Source: Edaphobacter aggregans (GTDB lineage: Bacteria; Acidobacteriota; Terriglobia; Terriglobales; Acidobacteriaceae). Taken from it: a DNA stretch of 47,517 nt. The notes under the pieces are model-generated. The model saw only the letters and a list, made by a program, of their open reading frames with translations. It was not told the origin of the DNA and searched no databases. This document shows, one piece after another, positions 8,941 through 18,675 of the stretch; position 1 is the first letter of the stretch, and every line of letters begins with the position of its first letter. The position numbers were made by a program, and so were the translations under genes. The stretch is from NCBI GenBank assembly GCA_022736715.1, contig DZDJ01000023.1, positions 1-47,517 of the forward strand, in the 5' to 3' direction.

Positions 8941-9318
8941 ATGTCTATTCACCCGATTATGCAGAAGCTGGCCGCGAAACTTGAGCGGACCGACATCCCT
9001 CAGTTTGGCCCTGGCGACACCGTGCGTGTGCAGGTGAAGATCAAGGAAGGCGATAAAGAGCGCCTCCAGGCTTTTGAAGGCCTTGTGATTGCCCGCAAAA
9101 ATGGCCCGCAAGGCAGCTTCACCGTCCGCAAGATGAGCTTTGGACAAGGCGTTGAGCGTATCTTCCCCTTCAACTCCAGGGTCGTCGACAAGGTGGAGAA
9201 GGTCCGCTCGTACGAAGTGCGCCGCGCCAAGCTGTTCTACCTCCGCAGTCTGCGTGGCAAGGCTGCCCGCCTGCGCGAAGTGGACACCACCAAGGTTGCC
9301 AAAGCGGCCAGGGCCTGA
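8941..9318 (+). CDS. rplS: 50S ribosomal protein L19
   Basis: L19 is a large-subunit protein at the 30S-50S interface. The 125-residue product carries the family blocks [28 protein letters not shown] and RRAKLFYLR, and its length is normal. An AGGA lies about eight bases before the ATG. It is the last gene of the rpsP cluster and is followed within 20 bases by a strong intrinsic terminator. Confidence 0.96.
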   Translation: MSIHPIMQKLAAKLERTDIPQFGPGDTVRVQVKIKEGDKERLQAFEGLVIARKNGPQGSFTVRKMSFGQGVERIFPFNSRVVDKVEKVRSYEVRRAKLFYLRSLRGKAARLREVDTTKVAKAARA

Positions 9319-9335
9319 CTTCCTCATTTCCATTG

Positions 9336-9375
9336 CAGAAGCCCCTGGAGCCTGGCTCCGGGGGTTTCTGTATTT
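9336..9375 (+). terminator. intrinsic terminator after rplS
   Basis: The arms CAGAAGCCCCTGGAG (9336-9350) and CTCCGGGGGTTTCTG (9356-9370) pair over 15 positions, two of them G-U, with a 5-nt loop CCTGG. A short T-rich stretch (TATTT) follows. It closes the ribosomal-protein transcription unit and separates it from rnhB. Confidence 0.85.
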
Positions 9376-9473
9376 AACCGCGAAAATCCTCAGCACGCAA
9401 CACGTTACACTGGCAGGCAGAGAAGGTCCCCTTTTCTCCGGAAATGCCGTAATTCTTCGTTCATGGAGCCGCC

Positions 9474-10160
9474 ATGCCTCGTAGCGCCAAAGTATCCTCT
9501 GCTGGCGCCTCTGCCGCCGCCAGGAAGCAGCAGTTGCTGAAGACGCTCCATTGCAGCGACCAGTATGAGCAGGCGGCGCGGCGGCGTGGCGCGCGGGTGA
9601 TTGCCGGGGTGGATGAAGTGGGCCGCGGCTGCCTGTTTGGCCCTGTGGTGGCCGCTGCCGTAATTCTGCCGGAGGATTTGCAGGCGCTTTCCACTGCTGG
9701 CCTGAAGGACTCCAAGCAGATCAGAGAAAAGGACCGCGAAAAGCTGGCCACGCTGGTACACGCCCTGGCGATCGCGGTCAGCATTGCGGAAGTTGACGCC
9801 GCCACCATCGACCGCATCAACATATACCAGGCCACGCGGCAGGCCATGGCGCAGGCGGTGCAGGGCCTGTCCTGCGCACCGGACCATCTCCTGATCGACG
9901 CCATGCAACTGAAGGTGCCCTGCACGCAAACCAGCATCGTGTATGGTGATGCGTTGAGCCTTTCCATCGCTGCCGCTTCCGTTGTGGCCAAGGTCTATCG
10001 CGACCGGCAGATGGTCGAGCTGGACAAGCAGTACCCACAATACGGACTGGCCGCACACAAAGGTTATGGCACAGCGAAGCACCGCCGGGCATTGCTGGAG
10101 CATGGGCCCTGCGAATTGCACCGGCGCAGCTTTGCCCCGGTTGCACTCTGTCTGCAATGA
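9474..10160 (+). CDS. rnhB: ribonuclease HII
   Basis: RNase HII cuts RNA-DNA hybrids and starts removal of single ribonucleotides from DNA. The 228-residue product has the N-terminal active-site block AGVDEVGRGCLFGPVVAAA (catalytic Asp and Glu), the middle LIDAMQL Asp, and SIVYGDALSLSIAAASVVAK with the last acidic residue and conserved Lys. GGAG lies five bases before the ATG at 9474. It follows rplS, the common arrangement, but after a terminator, so it needs its own promoter. Confidence 0.95.
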   Translation: MPRSAKVSSAGASAAARKQQLLKTLHCSDQYEQAARRRGARVIAGVDEVGRGCLFGPVVAAAVILPEDLQALSTAGLKDSKQIREKDREKLATLVHALAIAVSIAEVDAATIDRINIYQATRQAMAQAVQGLSCAPDHLLIDAMQLKVPCTQTSIVYGDALSLSIAAASVVAKVYRDRQMVELDKQYPQYGLAAHKGYGTAKHRRALLEHGPCELHRRSFAPVALCLQ

Positions 10161-10185
10161 GTAAGATAGAAGTGGGGGAGTTTTC

Positions 10186-10941
10186 TTGGCCAGGCGATTG
10201 ATGTGCGTGGTGGCGCACCCGGATGATGAAAGCGCAGGTTTTGGCGGGGCCCTGCTGCTGGCCGCCGAACGCGGCATTGAGACCTGTGTCCTCTGCATGA
10301 CCGACGGCCAGGCCGCGACCTTTCGCGGTGACGCCAGAACCCCGGCAGAGCTGGGACAGATGCGCCGCGCCGAACTCAGCGCTGCCTGCGACGTGCTGCG
10401 CGTCAGCACATTTGAAGTGTTGCCCTACCAGGACGGCCAACTGGAGAGTGCTCCTTTTCTGGAAGCCACCGGAACTCTGGTAGAGCGTATTCGCCATTGG
10501 CAGCCGGACATCATCCTGACCTTTGGCGGCGATGGCGGCCTGAACACGCACCGTGACCACACGATGGTCTCCGCCTTCACCACGGCCGCTTTTCACTGGG
10601 CCGGCCGCGCCACGCGCTTTCCGGAACAGATTGAGCAAGGGCTGCAACCGCATCTGACGCAGAAGCTCTATTATCTGAGCTATGATTTTCTGCTGGAGGG
10701 CTCCGAGCCGCTTTGCCCGGCGCCCTACTCTGTCAGGCTGGATGTGCGCAGCGTTTCCGGCAAAAAACTCCAGGCATTTCACCAGCACACATCCCAACTC
10801 CCCGTGTTGGACAGGATTAACAAAACTGCCGAAAAGCATGGCGACCGCGTCTTCCACCATGAGATCTACGCGCTGGCCGCCTGCAGCACGCAACGTCCTG
10901 CACAAATGGACGCGGACCTCTTTGCCGACTGCAACGCTTAG
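10186..10941 (+). CDS. PIG-L family deacetylase
   Basis: This 251-residue LmbE/PIG-L fold protein is a zinc-dependent N-acetylglucosamine-type deacetylase; relatives act in bacillithiol or mycothiol synthesis, or in glycan and antibiotic metabolism. The zinc motif AHPDDES lies near residue 9 and the second motif NTHRDH near residue 122. I use the TTG at 10186 because GGGGGAG sits seven bases upstream; an ATG five codons later is the alternative. The substrate is unknown, with BshB-like activity one possibility. Its stop overlaps the end of the convergent msrQ by four bases. Confidence 0.8.
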   Translation: MARRLMCVVAHPDDESAGFGGALLLAAERGIETCVLCMTDGQAATFRGDARTPAELGQMRRAELSAACDVLRVSTFEVLPYQDGQLESAPFLEATGTLVERIRHWQPDIILTFGGDGGLNTHRDHTMVSAFTTAAFHWAGRATRFPEQIEQGLQPHLTQKLYYLSYDFLLEGSEPLCPAPYSVRLDVRSVSGKKLQAFHQHTSQLPVLDRINKTAEKHGDRVFHHEIYALAACSTQRPAQMDADLFADCNA

Positions 10942-11582
10942 CTGACATTGCTGGTTACAGGCTGTCTGACAGCGGCTGCGCGGTGCTTCCAGCGCTGGTA
11001 TGCGCTCCATGCAAGACGCGCCAGCAGCAGACATGCCAGGATCACCGTATCGCGCATCGGCGTGCGCACGCCCGGCTTTACCAGCCACCAGAAGTGCACC
11101 ACGCCGGCGATGGCCGCCACATACGCCAGCCGATGCAGCAACTGCCACCGCCTGCCGCCCAGTTTGCGGATCGCCCACGCGGTTGAAGTCAGCGCCAGCG
11201 GCACCATCACCAGCCAGCCCAGCAAACCCATGGTGATGAACTTGCGCTTCACAATGTCGGCCAGCATCGTAGGCACGTCAAAGCCGGAATAGAGCCAGAT
11301 GTACGCCGTCAGATGCAGCGAAGCATAGAAAAATGCAAAGAGTCCCAGCATGCGCCGGAAGCGGATGAGCCAGCCGAGCTTGCTCCAGAGCCGCCGCACC
11401 GGTGTGATGGCCAGCGAAAGCAGCAGAAAGTAGAGCGTCCAGTCCCCGGTGGCATGCGTGATCGTATTGACCGGGTCTGCCCCAAGGTTCTGCTGCAGCC
11501 CTCCCTTCACCAGCAGGCCCAAAGGGACCAGGCAAGCCGCAAACACGATGACTTTGAGGATGACAAGAGTGCGATTGGACAT
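10938..11582 (-). CDS. msrQ: protein-methionine-sulfoxide reductase heme-binding subunit MsrQ
   Basis: MsrQ (YedZ) is the membrane b-type heme protein that passes electrons from the quinone pool or flavin reductase to periplasmic MsrP. The 214-residue product is very hydrophobic, with five or six membrane helices. Conserved parts include HATGDWTLYFLLLSLAITP, FFYASLHLTAY and LHRLAYVAAIAGVVHF, which hold the His ligands of the heme. It starts 14 bases after the msrP stop, so the two form an operon with msrP first. Confidence 0.93.
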   Translation of the reverse strand: MSNRTLVILKVIVFAACLVPLGLLVKGGLQQNLGADPVNTITHATGDWTLYFLLLSLAITPVRRLWSKLGWLIRFRRMLGLFAFFYASLHLTAYIWLYSGFDVPTMLADIVKRKFITMGLLGWLVMVPLALTSTAWAIRKLGGRRWQLLHRLAYVAAIAGVVHFWWLVKPGVRTPMRDTVILACLLLARLAWSAYQRWKHRAAAVRQPVTSNVS

Positions 11583-11596
11583 GATCGTTCGTCGCC

Positions 11597-12583
11597 TTAG
11601 AAGTTTTTGCGCAGGTCCATGCCGGTGTAGAGGCTGGCCACCTCATTGCCATAGCCATTGAAAGGCATCGTATCGATCATTTTCGGGAAAAAGCCCGGCC
11701 CGATGCGGCGCTCGCGCTTCTGGCTCCAGCGGGGGTGGTCCACCGCCGGATTCACGTTGGAATAAAACCCGTACTCATTCGGGGCCATCTCATTCCACGT
11801 CGTATGCGGCTGCCGGTCCACAAAACGGATCTTCACGATCGACTTCGCACTTTTGAAACCGTACTTCCACGGCAGCACCATGCGGATGGGCGCGCCATTC
11901 TGGTTGGGCAGCAACTGGCCGTACAGGCCAAAGGTCAGCAGCGCCAGCGGGTGCATGGCCTCATCCATGCGCAGCCCCTCGGAATAGGGCCAGTTGAGAT
12001 CCACCGAGTGCAACTCCGGCTGCTGCTTCGGGTCGGCGAGCGAAAGAAACTGAACATATTTCGCGCTGGGGAGCGGCTCGCACTGCTTGATGAACTCCGA
12101 AAGCGAATACCCGGCCCACGGAACCACCATGCTCCACGCCTCCACGCAACGATGGCGATAGACGCGCTCCTCCAGCGGCCGCAGCTTCAGCAACGCGTCA
12201 ATATCGAAGGTCTTCGGCTGCTTCACCTTGCCTTCGACCTGCACCGTCCAGGGCCGCGTGCGCAGCGTGTGCGCGTTGCGCGCCGGATCGCTTTTGTCCG
12301 TGCCAAATTCGTAAAAATTGTTGTACGTGGTCACCTTGCTGTACGGCGTCAACACCTCGCCGGTCGTGCTCAGGCTGCTCTTTACTGTCTGGATGCTGGT
12401 GGCTGCTTCCGCAGTCTGCGAAGGCGAAACCATCCCGGCAACGCGGCTGGCGGCAAAGGCGGCTGCGCCCAACGTGGCGGCGCCGGTAAGGAATTTACGC
12501 CGACTGATGTTATGGAACGCGTCAAATGCTTCTTTAGGCGTAATTTCTGACGAAGGAATCTCATTCGATTTGCGAATCAGCAT
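11597..12583 (-). CDS. msrP: periplasmic methionine sulfoxide reductase catalytic subunit MsrP
   Basis: MsrP (YedY) is a periplasmic molybdopterin enzyme that reduces methionine sulfoxide in exported proteins. The 328-residue product has a twin-arginine signal: SRRKFLTG at residues 27-34, followed by an alanine-rich segment. The Mo-ligand Cys is in [14 protein letters not shown] near residue 147. I chose the ATG at 12583 because GGAAGGGG precedes it. TatBC is encoded about 25 kb away in this window. The 121-base gap upstream, back to the CLC gene, should hold the promoter. Confidence 0.95.
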   Translation of the reverse strand: MLIRKSNEIPSSEITPKEAFDAFHNISRRKFLTGAATLGAAAFAASRVAGMVSPSQTAEAATSIQTVKSSLSTTGEVLTPYSKVTTYNNFYEFGTDKSDPARNAHTLRTRPWTVQVEGKVKQPKTFDIDALLKLRPLEERVYRHRCVEAWSMVVPWAGYSLSEFIKQCEPLPSAKYVQFLSLADPKQQPELHSVDLNWPYSEGLRMDEAMHPLALLTFGLYGQLLPNQNGAPIRMVLPWKYGFKSAKSIVKIRFVDRQPHTTWNEMAPNEYGFYSNVNPAVDHPRWSQKRERRIGPGFFPKMIDTMPFNGYGNEVASLYTGMDLRKNF

Positions 12584-12704
12584 AGTTGCCCCTTCCATGC
12601 AGTAAGACGCGAATTTGCTCTGCAAGTTACAGTACGTAAAAAATCGCTTGCGGATGGTGAAAATCCCACAACCACCGCAGCAATCCGCTCCAATTGCGAA
12701 TGCG

Positions 12705-14474
12705 CTACGGCCGCTGCCGGTAACGTGCCAGAATTCCGTCCAGCGTCAACACACCTTCCACCGCGCCACGGCTGGCACGATTGCTGACCGGCAACATGGG
12801 CCACACGTTGAAGTAGCCCAGCGCATTGTCGAGCGGCATATCCGGGAAAAGATGCGGTGTCCGCTCCGCGCCCAGCAACGTCTCCACCGGCGTGTACTTC
12901 ATGGCTTCCGCACTGGTAGTTGCGGCCAGCGCCGCCAGCCTGCTCTTCTCCATAGAGTACCAGTGGTCGTCGCTGCACTCCACCAGCACCACCTGCACCG
13001 TCTCCGCGCCGGCCTCTTCCAGCACCTTTGCCAACGGATCGCGCCCGCGCACAATCACCACCTCGGCCAGGGACGCATGCCGCATGGCATCCTCAATGTG
13101 CAGCACCTCTTCTTCGCGCTGCTCTTCGAGCGACGGCAGCTCCATGCCATCCTGATGCGTAAAGACTTCGAAGATCGGCACCGGCTGCAGGCTGCGCGAG
13201 ATCAGGTACGCGATGGTGTTGGCCAGAATCACCGGCAGAATAATGGAGTAGTTGCCACTCACCTCCAGCACCATGAAGACCGACGTCAACGGCGCCCGCA
13301 GAAAGCCTGCAAACAGCACGCCCATCCCCACCAGCGCATACGCGCCGATCGAGCCGGTCAGGTGCGGAAAGAACATCTTTTCCACCGAGCCAACCGCCGC
13401 GCCCAGCATGGCTCCGGTAAACAGTGCCGGGGCAAACATGCCGCCCGGCGTGCCACTGCTGAATGAGATGGTTGTCGCCAGAATCTTCAGAATGGCCAGC
13501 GCCAGCAACAGCTTCCAGGTAAACTCCGCGTGCATGGCCTGGTCCATCACGCCGTAACCTGCGCCCATCACCTGGGGAAATCCAAAATAGCCGATGGAGC
13601 CCACCATCAGGCCCGCAACCGCGGACTGAAAGAAGTGCGTCCAGCGCGGCAAGGCCCGCAGGCGGGGACGCAATGCGCCCAGCGACCGCGAAAAGAGCAC
13701 GGCAAAAAAGCCGCCCACAATGCCCAGCACCGCATAGGCCAGCAGTTCGCGCGGATCGCGCAGATTGACCTCTGGAATGCGGAACATCGGCTCCGAACCC
13801 CAGAAGCTGCGCGCCACCACCACGCTGGAGATGGCAGCCAGCGCCGTGGCGCCCAGCACCGCGGCGTTCCAGCGGCCAATCACCTCTTCAATCACAAACA
13901 GGATGGCCGAAATTGGGGCGTTGAAGGCCGCCGCCAGGCCCGCCGCCGCGCCCACCGGCGCAAACAGCCGCATCTTTTCCCTGGACAGCCCCATGCGGCG
14001 GCTGACGGCAGAGGCCACACCCGCACCAATCTGCAGCGAAGGGTCTTCCGGCCCCAGCGAAAATCCGCTACCCAGCGCCAGCGCCGACAGCAGAAACTTG
14101 CCCACCGTCGTGCGAAAAGAAATGTATCCGTTGAAGATGTAGAGCGCCGCTTTCGTCTGGTTTACGCCGCTGCCGCGCACCTGCGTAAACACATACTGCG
14201 CCAGCACGGCAATCACCAGCCCGGCCAGCACCGGCATGGCAATCAGCCGCCAGTCATGCGCATGCGGAGCCGAACCCAGCAGCAGAATGCTGAGCCACTC
14301 AATCGCCACACGAAAAGCCACCACCAGCGCACCGGACAGAACGCCGATAAAGACCGCCAGCACCACAAACAGCCGTTCCCCACGGCCCGGAGCAATTACC
14401 TGCTCTTCCGCCAGTGTCAGCGGAGTTTTGTCCTTCAACTGAAGCCAGGAGCGCAGCACCCCATCCGTGCTCAT
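12705..14474 (-). CDS. CLC-family chloride/anion channel or exchanger with C-terminal CBS-like region
   Basis: This 589-residue protein of the CLC family moves anions across the inner membrane. The membrane domain covers roughly residues 35-440; the tail looks like a pair of CBS domains. The gating Glu is kept but in an unusual context: GPEDP near residue 141, where GREGP is typical. The Ser motif reads GSGVNQ near residue 98, where GSGIP is typical. The third motif GGMFAP near residue 343 is normal. Anion selectivity (chloride, fluoride, nitrate) and channel versus H+ antiport cannot be decided. Its ATG overlaps the stop of the upstream TPR gene (ATGA), so the two are translationally coupled. 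Confidence 0.88.
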   Translation of the reverse strand: MSTDGVLRSWLQLKDKTPLTLAEEQVIAPGRGERLFVVLAVFIGVLSGALVVAFRVAIEWLSILLLGSAPHAHDWRLIAMPVLAGLVIAVLAQYVFTQVRGSGVNQTKAALYIFNGYISFRTTVGKFLLSALALGSGFSLGPEDPSLQIGAGVASAVSRRMGLSREKMRLFAPVGAAAGLAAAFNAPISAILFVIEEVIGRWNAAVLGATALAAISSVVVARSFWGSEPMFRIPEVNLRDPRELLAYAVLGIVGGFFAVLFSRSLGALRPRLRALPRWTHFFQSAVAGLMVGSIGYFGFPQVMGAGYGVMDQAMHAEFTWKLLLALAILKILATTISFSSGTPGGMFAPALFTGAMLGAAVGSVEKMFFPHLTGSIGAYALVGMGVLFAGFLRAPLTSVFMVLEVSGNYSIILPVILANTIAYLISRSLQPVPIFEVFTHQDGMELPSLEEQREEEVLHIEDAMRHASLAEVVIVRGRDPLAKVLEEAGAETVQVVLVECSDDHWYSMEKSRLAALAATTSAEAMKYTPVETLLGAERTPHLFPDMPLDNALGYFNVWPMLPVSNRASRGAVEGVLTLDGILARYRQRP

Positions 14475-15745
14475 CGCTGCCCTCCATGTTCAGCAGTGGT
14501 TGTGGCGGAAGCTGCCGGTTCTCCCGCCTGCGACAACATCATCAACAAGGCATCATCGCCCACGGCAGGCCCACAGTACTGGTTCACCGTCTGCTCCGTA
14601 TCAAAGACCAGTTGCATCTCCTGCTGGATCAGATCTGGATTGCGCCGCAGGCGGGCCGCTGTGCCGTTGGGCGCATCCGTCTGCCAGCGGTTCGCCAGGT
14701 CTATCAGCCCGGCATTGGCCAACCCTGCATTGGCCAACCCTGCATTGGCCAACCCGGACAGGCTCGCAGACGACATGCAGCTGTCCAGCCGCGCTTTGGC
14801 CGTCTTGCGAGCATAGAGCACCCGCTGTATCCGCTCCGCAAGCGGCAACTGGTCCGATGGGTCCAGTTGCAAAATCCGCGTCGCGTTCAACAACATGCTC
14901 TTCAACTGCGCCACCTCCGCAGGACCGGCCTTGTCCACCTCGCGGCGCCGCTCCAGTGCGCGTTGCAGCAGGGTGCGCGCGTGCTGGTAATTCTCCAACT
15001 GATAGGCCATGCTCCCCGCACCCGACAGCGCCGTGAAATTCGCCGGAGCATGACGCAGGACCGTTTCATACAGGCGGTAGGCACTGTTGAACGCCCCCGC
15101 CTGCTCCATCAACGCCGCCACCTGTAAGCGCATGCCACGGCCCGTCGGCAGGTCCTCCGACAGAATCAGCAATTCCGTGCGGGCCGAGGTCGTGTCATTG
15201 CGGCCCAGCAGATAGTGGACCAGTTCCATGCGCACCGCCTGGCGTTCTTCCGGCGCATCCTGCTGCCAGGAGCCGTCAATCGCCGCCCGGTAGTGCCGCA
15301 CCGCATTCGCCGGATCGTTGCGCCTGGCCGCCAGCCGGGCCAGCTCCAGATTGATCAGACCATTGCCGGGCTGCGCAGTCCACAATGTAGTGAAATACGC
15401 ATTCGCTTCTTCTACGTGCCCAGCCGCTGCCAGCGCTCGCGCCAGTTGCAGTTCATAGTCTCGGTCATCCGGAGCATAGTTCAGGGCCGCGCGCAAAGCG
15501 CCCACAGCCTGCTCCGGCTTGCCTGCAGCCAGTGCCTTCACGCCACGGTCGTACCAGCGGACGGCCAGGTCCTCACGATGGCTGGTAAAGGAGTGGAAAA
15601 GAAGAAAAGTAACACCCACAACAAGCGCTGCGGTCAGAAAAAGCCCCACCAGGCGCACCGTGTCCCGCACGATCAAATGCCGTTTTTTGTTCCGTAAGTC
15701 CGCTACAGGAGATGCTGCTGAGGGAGCGGACTGGTTGCTACCCAT
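14471..15745 (-). CDS. membrane-anchored TPR-repeat protein
   Basis: This 424-residue protein has one N-terminal membrane segment near residues 30-52 (VRLVGLFLTAALVVGVTFLLF). After it comes a helical region with TPR-like units such as WYDRGVKALAAGKPEQAVGALRAALNYAPD, read in shorter parts. TPR scaffolds bind other proteins; here the body would face the periplasm. Near the C-terminus the pentapeptide GLANA is repeated three times by a 15-base tandem repeat. I use the ATG at 15745, preceded by GGAG; the frame is open upstream without recognisable sequence. It is coupled to the CLC gene by an ATGA overlap. Function is unknown. Confidence 0.75.
   Translation of the reverse strand: MGSNQSAPSAASPVADLRNKKRHLIVRDTVRLVGLFLTAALVVGVTFLLFHSFTSHREDLAVRWYDRGVKALAAGKPEQAVGALRAALNYAPDDRDYELQLARALAAAGHVEEANAYFTTLWTAQPGNGLINLELARLAARRNDPANAVRHYRAAIDGSWQQDAPEERQAVRMELVHYLLGRNDTTSARTELLILSEDLPTGRGMRLQVAALMEQAGAFNSAYRLYETVLRHAPANFTALSGAGSMAYQLENYQHARTLLQRALERRREVDKAGPAEVAQLKSMLLNATRILQLDPSDQLPLAERIQRVLYARKTAKARLDSCMSSASLSGLANAGLANAGLANAGLIDLANRWQTDAPNGTAARLRRNPDLIQQEMQLVFDTEQTVNQYCGPAVGDDALLMMLSQAGEPAASATTTAEHGGQR
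14708..14752 (-). repeat. 15-bp tandem repeat, three copies, inside the TPR gene
   Basis: Three 15-base units lie head to tail at 14708-14722, 14723-14737 and 14738-14752. The last two are identical (CCCTGCATTGGCCAA on the plus strand) and the first differs at one base. They encode GLANA three times in frame. Near-identity at DNA level points to recent slippage duplication. Confidence 0.9.
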
Positions 15746-15932
15746 TGGCTCCACGTACCATAGCTTACCGCATGTGGGCCAGGTGCGCGCTCCTGACAAC
15801 CGGAATTCTCCGGATGCGATATGCTGGCTAACAGACCATTCCGAAACAGTCCTCCGCATCTGCAATCGTGGGAATGTCCGATTTCTCACCGGAAGCCTGC
15901 TGGAAAGTCCGTGGTTTTGGCAGGAGAAGATC
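15746..15932. promoter_or_regulatory. divergent promoter region between the TPR gene and glcD
   Basis: This 187-base gap separates divergent genes and must hold promoters for both. It contains the inverted repeat CCGGA-ATTC-TCCGG at about 15800-15813, a possible operator. On the minus side TATGGT lies 11 bases before the TPR ATG. No confident sigma70 pair could be picked by eye for glcD. Confidence 0.3.
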
Positions 15933-17384
15933 ATGCTCAGCGCCGAAGTTCTGAGGCAACTGCGCGACGCGGCCGGCGCAGACGGCCTTATCTGCGAACA
16001 GGACCAGTTGCAGACCTATGAATGCGACGGATTGACCAACTTCCGCGCCGTCCCCGGCGCCGTTGTGCTGCCCCGCGATGCGCACCAGGTACAGGCCATT
16101 CTGCGCATCTGCACCCAACATAAAATCCCCTTTGTCGCTCGCGGCGCAGGCACCGGCCTGAGCGGTGGCGCACTGCCCGCTGCCGGCGGCGTGCTCCTCA
16201 GCTTTGCCCGCATGACGCGCGTTCTGGAGGTCGATATTCCCAACCAGCGCGTGGTTGTGGAACCGGGCGTTATCAACGCCCACGTCACCCAGCAGGTGGC
16301 CCCTTACGGTTACTTCTACGCGCCGGACCCCTCGTCGCAACCCGTCTGCACCATTGGCGGCAACGTGGCGGAAAATGCCGGCGGAGCGCACTGCCTGAAG
16401 TATGGATTCACCACCACCCACGTGCTGGGCATGGAAGTGGTGCTGCCCGATGGCGAAGTGGTGCACTTCGGCGCAAAAACGCTGGACACGCCCGGTTATG
16501 ACCTGTCAGGCGTCTTTGTCGGCTCCGAAGGCACGCTGGGCGTGGCCACAAAAATCATCCTGCGCATCGTCAAACGGCCGGAAACGGTGCAGACCCTGCT
16601 CGCAGCGTTTGATTCCTCCAACGCCGCCGGGCAGACCGTCAGCGACATCATCTCCGCCGGTATGCTGCCCGCAGCCATTGAGATGATGGATCGTGTCACG
16701 ATACAAGCGGCAGAAGCCGCCGTGCACGCCAACTATCCCCTGTGCGACGGCCTGCTGATTGTGGAGATGGACGGCCCCCGCGCGGAAGTGGATCTGCAGA
16801 TGCAGCAGGTGCGCAGCCTGAGCGAAAAGAACGGCGCCTGGGAGATTCGCCAGGCGCAGTCCGACGCCGAGCGCGCGCTGCTCTGGAAGGGCCGCAAGGC
16901 CGCCTTTGCCGCCATGGGACGCATTGCCAAAAACTACATCGTGCAGGACGGCGTGATTCCCCGCACCGCCCTGTCCCGCGTGCTCGATGAGATCGACCGC
17001 ATGAGCAAGGAGGTGGGCCTGCGCGTCGCCAACGTCTTCCATGCCGGTGACGGCAACCTGCATCCGATGGTGCTCTATGACAACACCATCCCCGGGCAGG
17101 AAGAAGAGGCGCTGGAGTTCTCCTATCGCATCCTGCGGCTTTGCGTCGACAATGGCGGCTCCATTACCGGCGAGCACGGCGTAGGCAAGGAAAAACAGGA
17201 AGTGATGGGCTACATGTTTGCCGAGCCCGACCTGGACACCATGCAACTCGTCCGCTGCGCCTTCGATCCGGAGTCGCTGTCCAATCCCGACAAGCTCTTT
17301 CCGCGTCCCCGATTGTGCGCGGAAAAAACCGGACCGTATGAGCCGCATCCCCTGGAAAAGGCGGGAACGGCGCAGTTCTTCTAG
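15933..17384 (+). CDS. glcD: glycolate oxidase subunit GlcD (FAD-linked 2-hydroxyacid dehydrogenase)
   Basis: GlcD is the flavoprotein subunit of glycolate oxidase, which oxidises glycolate (and often D-lactate) to the 2-oxoacid and passes electrons on toward quinone. The 483-residue product has the FAD_binding_4 block VPFVARGAGTGLSGGALP near residue 70. The C-terminal oxidase blocks are NVFHAGDGNLHPMV and GGSITGEHGVGKEK. AGGAGA lies about five bases before the ATG at 15933. It is the first gene of glcDEF; glcE begins 53 bases after it. No glcC-type regulator or permease is adjacent. Confidence 0.88.
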   Translation: MLSAEVLRQLRDAAGADGLICEQDQLQTYECDGLTNFRAVPGAVVLPRDAHQVQAILRICTQHKIPFVARGAGTGLSGGALPAAGGVLLSFARMTRVLEVDIPNQRVVVEPGVINAHVTQQVAPYGYFYAPDPSSQPVCTIGGNVAENAGGAHCLKYGFTTTHVLGMEVVLPDGEVVHFGAKTLDTPGYDLSGVFVGSEGTLGVATKIILRIVKRPETVQTLLAAFDSSNAAGQTVSDIISAGMLPAAIEMMDRVTIQAAEAAVHANYPLCDGLLIVEMDGPRAEVDLQMQQVRSLSEKNGAWEIRQAQSDAERALLWKGRKAAFAAMGRIAKNYIVQDGVIPRTALSRVLDEIDRMSKEVGLRVANVFHAGDGNLHPMVLYDNTIPGQEEEALEFSYRILRLCVDNGGSITGEHGVGKEKQEVMGYMFAEPDLDTMQLVRCAFDPESLSNPDKLFPRPRLCAEKTGPYEPHPLEKAGTAQFF

Positions 17385-17437
17385 CGCTGCGCCGCGCCGG
17401 ATGCCACAGCAAATCATTCACGATCGTTTTTTGAGAT

Positions 17438-18673
17438 ATGACCATGGAATTCAACAACCCAGCCCTGCAGCATCAGCTTGCCGCCCTCGCTGGAGCGGAA
17501 CACCTGCAGCAGCAGGAGGGCGCGCTGGTGGTGGCGCCGGCAAACACTGCTCAGGTGGCGGAAGTGCTGAAGCTGGCCAATGCTGCCCGCGCTTGCGTAA
17601 GGCCCACCGGCGGAGGCACCAAGCTGGCCTGGGGTGACCCTGTGCAGCCGACCATCTACCTCAGCCTGCATCGCCTGAACGCTGTCCGCGACCACATCTG
17701 GCAGGACATGACCGTGACCGTGGAAGCCGGTTGCCCCTGGGGCGCCATGCAGGCCCATCTGCGGCAGCACGCACAGCACGTCGCGCTGGATCCGCTCTGG
17801 CCCGCCGAAGCCACCATTGGAGGCATTGTGGCCACCAATGATAGTGGAGCCCTGCGTCTGCGCTATGGTTCGCTGCGCGACCTTGTCATCGGCATGACGA
17901 TTGTGTTGCCCGACGGCACCATTGCCCGCTCCGGCGGCAAAGTGGTGAAAAATGTCGCCGGCTATGACCTGCACAAGCTGATGACCGGCGCGCATGGCAC
18001 GCTGGGCGTCATCACCGAGGTCAACTTCCGTCTGCATCCGCGCGAGCAGCATGTGCAGAGCTGGACCATCGCCTCCAATGACGCCACGGAGCTCGACGTG
18101 GTGATGCACAAGGTGCTCGATTCGCAGATGGTCGTCAGCAGCATGCAGATGCGCGGCAGCGCGCAGGGCCATGCGCTGGACGTCTGCTTCGCCTCGCTGC
18201 CGGAGTGCCTGGCCGATCATCATCACCAGTTGCAACGCCTGGCCAACGGCCTGCAACTCGCCATTGCGGAAGGTCTGGTGTGGCAGGCGCGCGAGCGCCT
18301 GTTCTCGCCGCAGGCGGCCATCCTTTTGAAAACCAGCCTGTTGCCCACGCAGATTGCAAGCTTCAGCGGGCGGTTGCAGCAACTGGCCGCGCAGGCAGGG
18401 CTTACCGCCGCCAGCACTGCGCAGGCCACCGGGCTGCTGACGGCAGCGATCCACGGCGGTCCGCAGGCAGCCGCCTCGCTGGTGCAGTCCTTGCGTGCGG
18501 AACTGAATGCAAGCGATAGCAGCCTGGTAGTACTGCAAATGGCCGACGAACTGCGCGGCCAGCTCAGCGTGTGGGGCCGGCCCGGAGACGCGCTGCCGCT
18601 GATGCAGCGCATCAAGCAGCGCTTCGATCCAAACGGTATCCTGAACCCAGGCCACTTCGTGGGAGGCATCTGA
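17438..18673 (+). CDS. glcE: glycolate oxidase subunit GlcE (FAD-binding)
   Basis: GlcE is the second FAD-binding subunit of glycolate oxidase. The 411-residue product starts with a PCMH-type FAD domain: VRPTGGGTKLAWGDP near residue 53, then GGIVATNDSGALRLRYGSLR and the GGKVVKNVAGYDLHKL block near residue 170. It lacks the long C-terminal half of GlcD, as expected. The region before the ATG at 17438 has no strong Shine-Dalgarno. GlcF begins two bases after its stop. Confidence 0.86.
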   Translation: MTMEFNNPALQHQLAALAGAEHLQQQEGALVVAPANTAQVAEVLKLANAARACVRPTGGGTKLAWGDPVQPTIYLSLHRLNAVRDHIWQDMTVTVEAGCPWGAMQAHLRQHAQHVALDPLWPAEATIGGIVATNDSGALRLRYGSLRDLVIGMTIVLPDGTIARSGGKVVKNVAGYDLHKLMTGAHGTLGVITEVNFRLHPREQHVQSWTIASNDATELDVVMHKVLDSQMVVSSMQMRGSAQGHALDVCFASLPECLADHHHQLQRLANGLQLAIAEGLVWQARERLFSPQAAILLKTSLLPTQIASFSGRLQQLAAQAGLTAASTAQATGLLTAAIHGGPQAAASLVQSLRAELNASDSSLVVLQMADELRGQLSVWGRPGDALPLMQRIKQRFDPNGILNPGHFVGGI

Positions 18674-18675
18674 AC

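Noticed and set aside
14708-14752. GLANA repeats as a pentapeptide-repeat (A(D/N)Lxx) domain
   Set aside because: Only three units and the central residue pattern does not fit; they are better explained as slippage duplication.
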